Assembly (NCBI GenBank): GCA_002050165.1
Contig: MWSW01000008.1
Location: 1-64,000 of the forward strand
Direction: 5' to 3'
Source of the DNA: Candidatus Tepidiaquacellales bacterium OLB4/UTCHB1
GTDB lineage: Bacteria > Bacteroidota > Ignavibacteria > Tepidaquicellales > Tepidaquicellaceae
DNA: 64,000 nt
The position numbers were made by a program, and so were the translations under genes. The notes beneath the pieces were generated by a model. That model worked only from the letters and a program-made list of their open reading frames with translations. It searched no databases and was not told where the DNA came from. Positions 9,135-18,266 of this stretch are shown here, piece by piece (positions within the stretch are counted from its first letter, which is position 1; every line of letters begins with the position of its first letter).

Positions 9135-9791
9135 ATGAAACAATTCGTCGTAATCGGTCTTGGAAGGTTCGGCTATCATATCGCCACATCATTATACAAG
9201 CTCGGTAATCAGGTTCTTGCAATTGATATCAACAAGAACGTGATAGAGAAAATTAAAGACAGTGTAACCGACGCAGTAATTGCTGATGCTCGCGATATAA
9301 ATACTCTTTCTGAGTTCCTTGACAAAGATATTGATACGGTTATTGTAGCATCGGCATTAGATATTGAAATGAGCGTGCTGACAGTTTTGTATCTGAAAGA
9401 TATCGGGGTTAAGCACATTGTTGCTAAAGCTAAAAACGAGGATCACGGGAAAATTTTAAAATCGCTCGGTGTTCAGGAAATAATATTCCCCGAAAAAGAC
9501 AGTGCGGCGAGACTTGCGGAGAACCTGAGTATGTCAAGCCTGATAGCGCATATTCCTCTTGCTCCGGAATATAGCATGATTGAAATTGCATCACCTGAAA
9601 AATTCTTTGGGAAAACACTTAATGAGCTTGACCTGAGAAAAAAATATGGTGTTAATGTAATTGGTATAAAAGATGTATTGTTGGATCAAATCAACATCAA
9701 CCCGCTTCCGTCTGATGCAATACCGGCAGATTCAGTGTTACTTTTGGTTTGTAAAACGGATGAAATTGAAACTTTAACTTTTGAAGATTAA
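9135..9791 (+). CDS. ktrA: KtrA/TrkA-type RCK regulatory subunit of potassium uptake
   Basis: This 218-aa cytoplasmic protein has an N-terminal RCK/Rossmann domain with the dinucleotide motif GLGRFG (about residues 8-13) and the acidic end of strand 2 (AIDINK). A C-terminal TrkA-C (RCK-C) domain spans about residues 140-215. Its length equals that of KtrA, which forms an octameric ring gating KtrB in response to ATP/ADP or NAD(H). It sits 9 bases after the ktrB-like gene, and its TAA shares a base with the ATG of the following hydrolase gene, so all three are likely one transcript. Confidence 0.9.
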   Translation: MKQFVVIGLGRFGYHIATSLYKLGNQVLAIDINKNVIEKIKDSVTDAVIADARDINTLSEFLDKDIDTVIVASALDIEMSVLTVLYLKDIGVKHIVAKAKNEDHGKILKSLGVQEIIFPEKDSAARLAENLSMSSLIAHIPLAPEYSMIEIASPEKFFGKTLNELDLRKKYGVNVIGIKDVLLDQININPLPSDAIPADSVLLLVCKTDEIETLTFED

Positions 9792-10807
9792 TGAAACGGG
9801 GAGTAATTCTCATGTCGGTTTTTTTATCGTTGACGTATGGCGAATTATATTCACAAAAACTGTTAGCCCCTGAAAGTGGTATATATCATGCGGCTTTTCC
9901 GGGTATGGGAGCAACGGAAGATGTTGTTACTGAAGAGTTGATTAATGATTTCGTATCTCTGGCAGGTAAAGAAATAACCTGGGTGTATTTTTCAAACAAC
10001 TGGTTTAACGGTATAAAATTTCCTGTGAATAATGCTAATGAAATCCGGAATTCGGGGAGGGTACCCTTCATTAGAATAATGCCCCGAAGTGATTGGCGAA
10101 CAGGTGAACTTGACCCGCGATATTCTCTTGAACGGATATTATCCGGTGAATACGATGACAGCATTAGGTTATGGTTCAAAGAAGCAAAAACCTTTGGAAG
10201 CCCATTGCTTGTGGAATTCGGTACGGAGGTAAACGGAAATTGGTTTCCCTGGAGCGCTGTACTTAACAGCGGACCGGAGGTTTTTGTTAAAACTTACAGA
10301 CACATTATTGATTTATCCCGCGATTCCGGAGCCGATAATATTACCTGGTTTCTGCACTTGAATGGTGTCGTCTGGCCGGTGGAAGAATGGAACAAGTTTT
10401 CAAATTACTATCCCGGTGATGAATACATTGACTGGATTGGAGTGAGTATTTACGGTTCTCAGATACCGGGAGAAGATGCGAAATTATTAACAAACTCCCT
10501 CAGCGAAATATATGACGAACTGTCATCAATAACCGAAAGTAAACCGATTGCAATCCTTGAATTTGCAACGGTTGAGAACAGCGGAGACATTACAAAATCC
10601 GCCTGGATTACCGATGCGCTCAATGGATTGGCAAACGGCAATTTCCCGCGAATAAAAGCCGTAAGCTGGTGGCACTCAAACTTTGTTCATTCAAATGGCG
10701 ACCTCGCCGATATGAGAATTGATTCATCTGAAGAATCCCTAACAGCATACAGAAATGCTGTCAGTTCCGAAATTTTTATATCGGTTCCCCTCTTTAATGA
10801 TCAATAA
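9791..10807 (+). CDS. Secreted glycoside hydrolase, GH26-like (beta-mannanase fold)
   Basis: This 338-aa protein starts with a signal peptide (cleavage likely after about residue 21) followed by a single (beta/alpha)8-type domain. Clan A/GH26 features are visible: FGTEVNGNWFPW around the proposed acid/base Glu146, WIGVSIYG on a late strand, and the proposed nucleophile Glu257 in AILEFAT followed by WWHS. GH26 enzymes cut beta-1,4-mannan or related beta-glycans. Export across the inner membrane is expected; there is no T9SS tail and no lipobox. Its start overlaps the ktrA stop by one base, an odd pairing of a polysaccharide hydrolase with ion uptake. Family is fairly secure, substrate is not. 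Confidence 0.72.
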   Translation: MKRGVILMSVFLSLTYGELYSQKLLAPESGIYHAAFPGMGATEDVVTEELINDFVSLAGKEITWVYFSNNWFNGIKFPVNNANEIRNSGRVPFIRIMPRSDWRTGELDPRYSLERILSGEYDDSIRLWFKEAKTFGSPLLVEFGTEVNGNWFPWSAVLNSGPEVFVKTYRHIIDLSRDSGADNITWFLHLNGVVWPVEEWNKFSNYYPGDEYIDWIGVSIYGSQIPGEDAKLLTNSLSEIYDELSSITESKPIAILEFATVENSGDITKSAWITDALNGLANGNFPRIKAVSWWHSNFVHSNGDLADMRIDSSEESLTAYRNAVSSEIFISVPLFNDQ

Positions 10808-10883
10808 AAAGACTACTAATTTATAGTTGATTTTTTAATCTGGATTCGGTGTCTGGGTTATTTTTTTTCTGTCCGGATTTATT

Positions 10884-10891
10884 TATTTTTG
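10884..10891 (+). promoter_or_regulatory. Candidate TAnnTTTG box upstream of the cytochrome gene
   Basis: TATTTTTG matches the Bacteroidota -7 consensus TAnnTTTG. It lies about 107 bases before the start codon, and no good TTTG -33 element is at the right distance, so this is tentative. Confidence 0.3.
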
Positions 10892-10998
10892 CTCGTAAAA
10901 AAGTGAGTTTCCGGTTGGGTAACTTACCGTTTTAATTTTCGTAAATTTCTGTGTCGTCGTTAAGAAAATTTTACAAATGAAAATTAAACAAAACAAAA

Positions 10999-11967
10999 AT
11001 GAAGAAGATCTTACGTTATATTGCTATTTTATTTTCAGTATTGCTGGTTTTATTACTTGGTTTAGTGGGTTACCTTGTTTTTTTCCTTCCCGATACACCA
11101 CCTCTTGAAGATATAAAGGTTGAAGTTACTCCTGAGAGAGTTGAGCGCGGGAAATATCTCGCCAATCATGTAATGTTGTGCGTTGACTGCCACTCTAAAA
11201 GAGATTGGGGTAAGTTCAGCGCGCCGCTTGTAGGCGGTACAGAAGGTGAAGGTGGTGAGGTGTTTAATCAAAAAATGGGTTTTCCCGGAACATTTTATGC
11301 AACAAATATTACCCCGTCGGGAATAGGAAATTGGTCTGACGCTGAAATCTTCAGAGCTATTACTTCCGGAATTTCTAAAGATGGCAGAGCGCTCTTTCCG
11401 CTTATGCCTTATAAGAATTTCGGTCAACTGGAGCGGGAAGACATTTACGATATAATTGCATATCTCAGAACGCTTGAATCAAAAGATGGAAGTTATCCAG
11501 AACCAGATTTCGATTTTCCGATGAATTTAATTATAAACACACTTCCTACGAAACCTGATTTCCGGTTAAAGAAAAATGAAAACCGAAATGAATATTTCAC
11601 CGTTGCAGCCGGATGTTTCGATTGCCATACGAAACAAGAGAGCGGTGAGTTTACGGGGGCACCATTCGCAGGTGGAATGGAATTCAAACAGGAAGACGGA
11701 TCAATTATTAGATCTGTAAATATTACTTTCGATAAAGAAACCGGTATCGGGAACTGGACAAAAAAAGATTTCATTGACAGGTTCAAACACTTCGAACCTG
11801 ATGCTTCAAAGAATATAAAAGTTAATCATGGTGAGCTGCAGACTATAATGCCATGGACAATGTATGCGGGAATGACTGATGAAGATCTGGGAGCAATTTA
11901 CGATTATTTGAAAACGATTCCGGCAGTTAGAAATAAAGTTGAACCGTTTACGTCCGCACCGGACTAA
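10999..11967 (+). CDS. Membrane-anchored diheme cytochrome c
   Basis: This 322-aa protein has an N-terminal transmembrane anchor (about residues 6-30) and two c-type heme sites, CVDCH at 61-65 and CFDCH at 206-210. Candidate distal methionine ligands are Met136 (FPLMPY) and Met284 (TIMPW). The two-domain layout with NIT(P/F) and GIGNW repeats resembles cytochrome subunits of periplasmic dehydrogenases (alcohol or nicotinate dehydrogenase type). It would pass electrons in the periplasm toward the respiratory chain. No dehydrogenase gene is adjacent, so its donor is unknown. Its stop codon is one base from the stop of the convergent TPR gene. Confidence 0.88.
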   Translation: MKKILRYIAILFSVLLVLLLGLVGYLVFFLPDTPPLEDIKVEVTPERVERGKYLANHVMLCVDCHSKRDWGKFSAPLVGGTEGEGGEVFNQKMGFPGTFYATNITPSGIGNWSDAEIFRAITSGISKDGRALFPLMPYKNFGQLEREDIYDIIAYLRTLESKDGSYPEPDFDFPMNLIINTLPTKPDFRLKKNENRNEYFTVAAGCFDCHTKQESGEFTGAPFAGGMEFKQEDGSIIRSVNITFDKETGIGNWTKKDFIDRFKHFEPDASKNIKVNHGELQTIMPWTMYAGMTDEDLGAIYDYLKTIPAVRNKVEPFTSAPD

Positions 11968-11968
11968 A

Positions 11969-13825
11969 TCATGAAATGTTATTATTGAATTCGAGCACAA
12001 AACTTGTTCCGCTTCCCGGGTCTGAATCACACCAGAATTCATAGTTTAAAAGTTTTGAAAGTTTGTTGACCATTACAAGGTTCAGCTCGTTGATTGATGT
12101 AGTTTCTGATATTACATTTTTATTGAGAATAGAATTTATTTCGCTTTTGGTATATCCTGAACCATTATCTTTTATTTCGCATCTAACACTTTCGCCTTTA
12201 TCAAGTAGCTTAATAAAAATCTCCTTATTTGGCGGTGAATTATTTAATGAATTAGAGATAAGGTTATCGAACACTTGTAACAATATCGCCCGGTCAGAAT
12301 TTATAAATATTGTTTCCGGATCGGATTTTAGTAAGATAACAATGTTTTTTTCATTAGCCGTAGATTTGTGGGAGTTTATTACCGATGAAATTAACGAAGA
12401 AATGTTAACCGGTCCGATTTGCGCTTTCTTCTTTCCGGTTTCTATTTGTTTGTAGTCAATTATATTTGAAACATATTCCGATGTTTGTTTCGCCTGTTGT
12501 TCTGTTTCTGAAAAGAGATTTTTAATTTCCGGTTTCGTAAACTGGCTTTCTTCTGATCTGAGAATTTGTGAAAATCCTAAAATATCTATAAGTGGTTTTT
12601 TTACTTTTTTTTCCAGTATGCCTATGAGCCCCTGTATCTCGGTTTGTAATGATTCGTTCTTTGATTCTAACGATTTTATGTTATCATTCAGTTTCGATAT
12701 TCTTTCAGCAAACTGATTTTCAAGAGCGGATTTTACGTCTTCTTTGTGTACGTTCATATTCTCTCTTAAATCCTTTATCTCGTTTGAATATTTTTGTGTA
12801 ATAAACTTTTTCCATGCCTCTTGATATTGAACCCAGTTTTTCAGAGCATTTTTGTAATCACCTTTGAGCTCATAAGAAACCGATAGATTTTGTTTTGTAT
12901 TTATAAATTCTTCCGGATTGTCTGTTTCTTTTATAAGCTCTAGTGCCTTTTTGTAATAGTTCAGCGCACCATCGTAATTTTCTGCGAGCGCTTCAAGTTT
13001 TCCTAACGAATCATAGATTGAATATTTCTTTTGACTGTCCTCAATTTCACTTTCAAACTCGAGCGCTTTTTTGAAATTGACTTTTGCTTTTTCTGCATCG
13101 TTATTTTTTATCGCGGCATTTGCAATATTAAGATATGTATTAAGCAATGACTGACTGTCCGCTCCCGTTTTCAGTTTTTTTTCAAGCGCAGATTCAAAAT
13201 AACTTACAGCATTAAGGTTATTGTTTTGCAGGCTGTGAATGATTCCAATATTGGAAAGCGCAATTGCCTCACCCTGTTCATCGTTAATATTGGAGTATGC
13301 TTTTAACGACAAAACATAATTATCAAGCGCTTTACTGTATTCTTTTATATTCTGGTATGCGATACCGAGATTATTAAGTATTGCTGCATACGTTTCGTTT
13401 TTTTGATCTGCTTTTTTCGCTTCAGAAACGGACTGAGTATAAAAATCAATTGCGTTTTTATATTGTCCGCTTGCATTGTAAGTCATTCCAATAGCATTGA
13501 GAGTTGCGATATTATTTGGCGTATCGGAAATATTTTCAAACACATCAAGTGCATTGAAAAGGTCCATTAACGAATTTTCGAAATCCTGTAAGTTACATTT
13601 TGCAATTCCGGAATAAAGGTAAGCTAATCCGATTCCTTTTGAATAGTCAGTATCTTTTGAGTGAATAAATGCTTTGGTACTGAACTCAAGGGATTGTGAC
13701 GGGTTTTTTCGTTTTAACGATGATGCCCGCTCAAGGAGTTTGTCTATATATGAAATATTCAGATTGGGTGATTGTGATTGGGTTTTCATATATTGACCTG
13801 ATAACTCTCCTGAATGTTCTGTCAT
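11969..13825 (-). CDS. TPR protein with histidine-kinase-like core lacking the phospho-acceptor His
   Basis: This 618-aa protein has no signal peptide or membrane segment and should be cytoplasmic. About seven tetratricopeptide repeats fill residues 25-345, then a coiled coil (about 345-400), then a kinase-like part. The ATPase domain keeps an N box (FDNLISNSLNN), a G1 box (DNGSGYT) and a G2 box (DPGSGTSF). In the dimerisation helix, where HisKA proteins have SHELRTPL, this protein reads EKKVKKPLIDILGF, so Lys occupies the His place. Autophosphorylation at the usual site is therefore unlikely. Possible roles are an ATP-binding scaffold, a partner of another kinase, or phosphorylation elsewhere. 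It is the last gene after recN and the TerB-like gene, 26 bases downstream. Confidence 0.82.
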   Translation of the reverse strand: MTEHSGELSGQYMKTQSQSPNLNISYIDKLLERASSLKRKNPSQSLEFSTKAFIHSKDTDYSKGIGLAYLYSGIAKCNLQDFENSLMDLFNALDVFENISDTPNNIATLNAIGMTYNASGQYKNAIDFYTQSVSEAKKADQKNETYAAILNNLGIAYQNIKEYSKALDNYVLSLKAYSNINDEQGEAIALSNIGIIHSLQNNNLNAVSYFESALEKKLKTGADSQSLLNTYLNIANAAIKNNDAEKAKVNFKKALEFESEIEDSQKKYSIYDSLGKLEALAENYDGALNYYKKALELIKETDNPEEFINTKQNLSVSYELKGDYKNALKNWVQYQEAWKKFITQKYSNEIKDLRENMNVHKEDVKSALENQFAERISKLNDNIKSLESKNESLQTEIQGLIGILEKKVKKPLIDILGFSQILRSEESQFTKPEIKNLFSETEQQAKQTSEYVSNIIDYKQIETGKKKAQIGPVNISSLISSVINSHKSTANEKNIVILLKSDPETIFINSDRAILLQVFDNLISNSLNNSPPNKEIFIKLLDKGESVRCEIKDNGSGYTKSEINSILNKNVISETTSINELNLVMVNKLSKLLNYEFWCDSDPGSGTSFVLEFNNNIS

Positions 13826-13851
13826 TTTATAAAGTTTATCGGGAATTAAAA

Positions 13852-14316
13852 TTAATTCCCCGGTGGATTTATCATATCAAGTTTTATCATCTCTCTCTCT
13901 TCCGGGCTTATGGCTGAAATGCCAAGAATTCCACCCGATACCCTTGCAACCTGCTCTGCAAAAGATTTTAGACTTTTATATAATTCAATTGCAAAATCCT
14001 TGTTTAGTTTTGGCAATATTGAATTTAGTTTTTTTAATTCGTTTGATACTACCTTATTCCTTTCAACGTAGTCTTCGGGAAGTTCTGATAAAAGAACCTG
14101 AAGTTTGGAATCTATGATTTTCTCTACTGCTATATAATAATCACTTAATACTGATTGCTCTTTCTTGCTCCTGAATATGGGCAGCTTAGTTGCCCACTCA
14201 AGTTCTTTCTCCGCTATATTATGGTCAGCTCCTGCTACTAATATTGTAACATATGCTGGCGCGTTTATTAATATATTTTGCTCTTCTTGAGAGAGATTAA
14301 TAAAGTCTTTTATCAT
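13852..14316 (-). CDS. Conserved hypothetical, TerB-like helical protein
   Basis: This 154-aa soluble helical protein begins with a region like the TerB fold: APAYVTILVAGADHNIAEKELEWA (about residues 19-42), with an acidic AGADxxIxxKE motif that in TerB proteins binds metal. A C-terminal helical part with a glycine-rich turn (SGGILGI) follows. No catalytic residues are evident. It lies between recN and the TPR kinase-like gene with short spacers (51 and 26 bases), so it is likely co-transcribed and may work with the TPR protein. The TerB similarity is by motif only. Confidence 0.55.
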   Translation of the reverse strand: MIKDFINLSQEEQNILINAPAYVTILVAGADHNIAEKELEWATKLPIFRSKKEQSVLSDYYIAVEKIIDSKLQVLLSELPEDYVERNKVVSNELKKLNSILPKLNKDFAIELYKSLKSFAEQVARVSGGILGISAISPEEREMIKLDMINPPGN

Positions 14317-14367
14317 AAATATTAATTGGGTTCTAGCAATTTAACAAGTATTTCAGTAAGATTAAAT

Positions 14368-16071
14368 TTAGATATGACCACCTATTAGCTCACGTGCTGT
14401 ATCTTTTGAATTTTCGCTTAACTTTTCACCACTTAACATCTTCGCAATTTCTTCAACTTTTTGTTCACCTCTAATTATGGTTATTTCGGCTGTTGTTATT
14501 TCCTTTTCATCCTTTTTGGAAACACTGAAATGATTGTCGCTAATTGCCGCTATTTGTGGTAAGTGAGTTATGGCGATAATTTGCCGCTTTTTCGATAATT
14601 CACTCATAAGTTTTCCGACTTTGCTTGCAGTACTTCCGCTGATGCCGGTGTCAATTTCATCGAATATCAATACAGGTATTTCATCTTTACCGGCAAGAGC
14701 AGCTTTTATAGCTAACATTACTCTCGATATTTCACCACCTGATGCCGTCTTTTTAAGCGAAGTAAAATCACCTCCCTTTGTTGTGTTAATTAAAAATTCT
14801 ATATCATCAATCCCTTTTGATGAAAGCATTATGTTGCCATCAATTGTATATTCATTTTCTGTTTCAGCTGTGTTGTTTTTAATCATTGTTTTGAATGTTG
14901 CACCAGCTAACCCAATTTCTTTCAAATACCCGTTCGTCTTCCTATCAAATTCCTTTGCAATTGTTAATCTCTTTTGAGAGAGTTCCTTCGCAAGTTTAAA
15001 TAACGTACCTTTTTTTTCAGAAATTAATTTTTCTGTTTTTTCAATTTCTTCATCGTAGTTTTCGGCGTATTCAATTTCAGCTTTAAGTATATTTGCAAAT
15101 TCTATTATTTCATCTATAGAGCGGTTGTATCTCTTTTTCAAAAACGATAAAGTTCCAAGCCTATCCCTGATTTTTTCAATTTCATTTGAATCAAAATCCA
15201 TATCCGCGGAAAATGAGATCAGCCTTTCGTAAGCATCTTTTAAAATTATGTATGCTTCGTTTACCTCTTTCAATATCTCGGAAATTTCCGAGTCAATTTT
15301 ACCAACTCTCTCAAGATTTTTTAAGGATTTTGAAATCTGTGAAAGAATATTTTTTTCGTTTTCATTGAGCAAATTTATTGTTTCAGATATTGCAATACTT
15401 ATTTCTTCTCTGTTTTCAGATTTCTCCAATATTTTCTCCAACTTTTCATATTCACCGGCTAAAGGATTAATTTCATTGATTTCTTTTAGCTGAAAATTAT
15501 AATACTTTTTCTTTTCTACCATTTCACTCCTACCGGATATCATCTCATTGAGTTTTTTTATAGATTCACTGAGTTCAACAAAATTATTTCCATAATTCAA
15601 TACTTCTTTTTCTAATCCGGCGTAAGAATCTAAAATAGATAAATGAGTCTCTTTTTTGAGTAAAGCCTGATGTTCGTTTTGTGAATGTATATCAACCATA
15701 ATATCACCCACTAACTTCAACTGATTAATAGACGCGGGTGAATCGTTAATAAAGTTTCTGCTTACACCTTTTCTCATAATTTCCCGCCTCATTATTAAAA
15801 CTTCTTCATTAATTTGAAAATCATTTTCTCTCAAAAATGTTTTCACAGATTTCATGCCACTTATATCAAACATACCTTCTATCACCATTCTGTCTTCTCC
15901 TTTTCGGATTAGAGAAAAATTAGCTCTCTCACCAAGTATCATTGAAAGTGCATCCAATATAATACTTTTTCCTGCACCGGTTTCACCAGTAAGGATATTC
16001 AATCCATCTGTAAAATTTAATTCAACCTCTTTTATAATGAGATAATTTTTTATTGATAACTTTTCAATCAT
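14368..16071 (-). CDS. recN: DNA repair protein RecN
   Basis: This 567-aa SMC-like ATPase has the RecN layout. Walker A is GETGAGKS at residues 29-36, then a long paired coiled coil (about 150-370). The C-terminal ATPase half carries the signature ASGGEISRVMLAIKA, Walker B VLIFDEIDTGISG and the switch ITHLPQIAA. RecN acts early in double-strand break repair with RecA, holding DNA ends together. Length is normal. It follows dnaA on the same strand across a 297-base spacer that contains the dnaA terminator, so it probably has its own promoter and leads the recN - TerB-like - TPR unit. Confidence 0.97.
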   Translation of the reverse strand: MIEKLSIKNYLIIKEVELNFTDGLNILTGETGAGKSIILDALSMILGERANFSLIRKGEDRMVIEGMFDISGMKSVKTFLRENDFQINEEVLIMRREIMRKGVSRNFINDSPASINQLKLVGDIMVDIHSQNEHQALLKKETHLSILDSYAGLEKEVLNYGNNFVELSESIKKLNEMISGRSEMVEKKKYYNFQLKEINEINPLAGEYEKLEKILEKSENREEISIAISETINLLNENEKNILSQISKSLKNLERVGKIDSEISEILKEVNEAYIILKDAYERLISFSADMDFDSNEIEKIRDRLGTLSFLKKRYNRSIDEIIEFANILKAEIEYAENYDEEIEKTEKLISEKKGTLFKLAKELSQKRLTIAKEFDRKTNGYLKEIGLAGATFKTMIKNNTAETENEYTIDGNIMLSSKGIDDIEFLINTTKGGDFTSLKKTASGGEISRVMLAIKAALAGKDEIPVLIFDEIDTGISGSTASKVGKLMSELSKKRQIIAITHLPQIAAISDNHFSVSKKDEKEITTAEITIIRGEQKVEEIAKMLSGEKLSENSKDTARELIGGHI

Positions 16072-16311
16072 TAATTACTTCATTATATAAAAAATTTAGT
16101 AATAGTATTAGTTATGTTAATTATGTTAAAAATATCGAAACGTTATAAAACATTTAAGTAAGTAAATACGTTATGAGGTATATTTAATGTGAATTAGTAA
16201 GATTACATTCTTTAAGAAAAGAAACTTTATAACAAGCGTAAATTAAAAATAAAAAATTTTGTTTATAAGTTGAGATTTTTAACTACTCTTCCACAGGTTT
16301 TAAACAAACCT

Positions 16312-16342
16312 ATTAACAAAAAAAGCTGATCAAGTCAGCTTT
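16312..16342 (-). terminator. Rho-independent terminator of dnaA
   Basis: AAAGCTGA and TCAGCTTT form a perfect 8-bp stem with a 5-base loop. Read on the minus strand the stem is followed by a TTTTTTGTTAATAGG run. It lies 27 bases after the dnaA stop codon. Confidence 0.75.
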
Positions 16343-16368
16343 CTTAAAATTTAAAAGGTAAAATTATA

Positions 16369-17862
16369 TTAATTGTTTTTAATTTTTTCTTTGATTGAAT
16401 TAATTGTTTTCATGAACTCCTTATCCTTTGCTATACGTTTAGAAACATTGTTATAAGCGTACAGTACAGTAGCATGATCCTTACCCCCGAAATTTAATCC
16501 GATTAGTTCAAGCGTCAAATCAGTCATTTCTTTAGACAGATACATTGCAATTTGCCTTGCGTTAACAACATTTTTAGTTCTTTTCTTTGAAAGTATTAGA
16601 CTTTCTGAAATACGATAAAAATCGGAAACACTTTGAATAATCAAATCAACCGAGATATTTCTAACTCTGCCGGGATTTCCAACAACCCTTGTTATAACTT
16701 TCTCTGCTATATCAAGAGTTATTTCACCCTCATAAACTAAAGCGCTCTCTGCAATCATTCCAATAACGCATCCCTCAATTGTCCTGATGCTTTCCTTTAT
16801 GTTTGTTGCGGTGAAATGAGCTATTTCATCGCTAATTTCTATATCTGCATCTTTAAACTTTTTCTTTACAATGGCAACCCGCATTTCCCAGTTCGGCGGT
16901 TGAATGTCAGCAGTCATGCCCCACTGAAATCTTGAAATTAATCGATCTTCAATTCCCTTAATTTGGTTAATTGGTTTATCGCTTGAAAAAATCACGTGTT
17001 TTTTCTCATTAAAAAGAGAGTTAAAAATCTGATACATGAAGTCCTGCGTTTTTTCCTTTCCGCTTAAGTTTTGAACATCATCTATAATCAACACATCAAG
17101 ATTTCTGTAAAACGTATCAAGTTTTTTTGTTCCGAATAGATTTGATGAATAATCTGATATTCTGCTGTTGGCGATACTGTCGGTGAATTGTTTTGTAAAA
17201 TCCGGAGCAGTTGTATAGTAAACCTTTTTTTCAGGATACTTTTTTCTAATCTCATTTCCTATTGCCTGTATCAGGTGAGTTTTACCCAGACCCACACCAC
17301 CATATATAAAAAGAGGATTATAAATCTTTCCAAGGTTATTTGTTATTGCCCATGCCGCCGCAACCGCTAATTCATTACTTTCAGACCGAACGAAATTATC
17401 AAATGTATTTTTAGAATATAAATTTGGAGATGAAAATATTTCGCTATCTGAATAAATTTTCTCCGGAGTAATTTCAATCGGTTTAATGTTTTTCTTTGAA
17501 GTTGCGTTTTCATTTTCTGTAGTCAGTGAATTGTCTGGTGGAGTTACAAAAAGTTCAAGTTGAGCAACTTTGTAAACTAACTTTCCGTTTTCCCCGAGTA
17601 AACCACTACCGATTACTGCACTGATTTGTTTATTGTATCTCTTCTCTATGATTCCATAATAATCTTTACTGGGCACGGAGATTGTCAGTATATTATTATC
17701 GAAACTAATCGGTTCGATAACAGAAAACCACGTTGTAATTTCAGATGGTTTTAAACTATCTTCAAGAAGTTTTAAAAACTTTTCCCAAACAACTTTCGCT
17801 TCCTGTGTATCTTTGGGCTGATTTAATTCTTCAGCTTTTGAAACAGCAGATACTTTGATCAC
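16369..17862 (-). CDS. dnaA: Chromosomal replication initiator DnaA
   Basis: This 497-aa protein has a GTG start. Domain I at the N-terminus (VVWEKFLKLLEDSLKPSEITTWF) is followed by a poorly conserved linker, the AAA+ domain with Walker A GGVGLGKTH (188-196) and Walker B LDVLIIDDVQ, and the C-terminal helix-turn-helix domain IV with the signature GGKDHATV. DnaA binds DnaA boxes and opens the origin. dnaN is not adjacent; the neighbours are recN downstream and the divergent alr. The 404-base upstream spacer carries repeated TTATTAACAA words (see findings), consistent with an autoregulated promoter and origin. Confidence 0.98.
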   Translation of the reverse strand: MIKVSAVSKAEELNQPKDTQEAKVVWEKFLKLLEDSLKPSEITTWFSVIEPISFDNNILTISVPSKDYYGIIEKRYNKQISAVIGSGLLGENGKLVYKVAQLELFVTPPDNSLTTENENATSKKNIKPIEITPEKIYSDSEIFSSPNLYSKNTFDNFVRSESNELAVAAAWAITNNLGKIYNPLFIYGGVGLGKTHLIQAIGNEIRKKYPEKKVYYTTAPDFTKQFTDSIANSRISDYSSNLFGTKKLDTFYRNLDVLIIDDVQNLSGKEKTQDFMYQIFNSLFNEKKHVIFSSDKPINQIKGIEDRLISRFQWGMTADIQPPNWEMRVAIVKKKFKDADIEISDEIAHFTATNIKESIRTIEGCVIGMIAESALVYEGEITLDIAEKVITRVVGNPGRVRNISVDLIIQSVSDFYRISESLILSKKRTKNVVNARQIAMYLSKEMTDLTLELIGLNFGGKDHATVLYAYNNVSKRIAKDKEFMKTINSIKEKIKNN

Positions 17863-18266
17863 ACTAAAGAGGTTGAAGGTTTATTAACAAAAGCAACAGA
17901 TTTAAAAAATAACTTTAACTGTCGGTAAATTTTATATACAAAAATGATAAATTTAAAGTGGATTTTTAAACAATTCAGAGCCGCGATAAACCATATAAAC
18001 TCAGTAAATTATAAACATAACCAGTCTTTTTTAACAACGGTTGTTAATAACTCTAAAATCACCACTGTGTCGGGTATTGTAAAAATCGCACAGGTAAAAA
18101 TTATTAACAAAATTTTAACAAAGTGTTTCGGTTTATTTGAGGACAGTTAATATTAAGTAAACTGATTTTCATTGTCAAGAATCTATTTCTCACGTTTATA
18201 TTTTCCGGTGAAAAATTAATAAATATTTTATACAACCAACGTTTTATAATTTTGAAAAATTCTATT
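17863..18266. other. dnaA-alr divergent region, candidate oriC with TTATTAACAA repeats
   Basis: This AT-rich spacer separates minus-strand dnaA from plus-strand alr. TTATTAACAA occurs exactly at 17881-17890 and 18101-18110 and in reverse at 18041-18050. Near copies with TTTTAACAA occur at about 18028-18037 and 18113-18121. The words at 18031-18047 form a palindrome, TTAACAA-CGG-TTGTTAA. The word shares TTAT--ACA with the classic DnaA box TTATCCACA. Genes to the left for about 6 kb are minus and to the right for about 7 kb are plus, as expected around an origin. A 68-codon frame at 17944-18150 is not convincing. Origin function is inference. Confidence 0.45.
18247..18254 (+). promoter_or_regulatory. 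Candidate TAnnTTTG promoter box of alr
   Basis: TAATTTTG fits the Bacteroidota -7 consensus TAnnTTTG exactly. It overlaps an in-frame TTG (18252) that could be read as a start codon. If it is a promoter, transcription would begin near 18261 and the start must be the ATG at 18267. No clear TTTG -33 element is present. Confidence 0.4.

Noticed and set aside
17944-18150. 68-codon frame between dnaA and alr
   Set aside because: Low-complexity AT-rich composition, no ribosome binding site, lies inside the repeat-bearing candidate origin.
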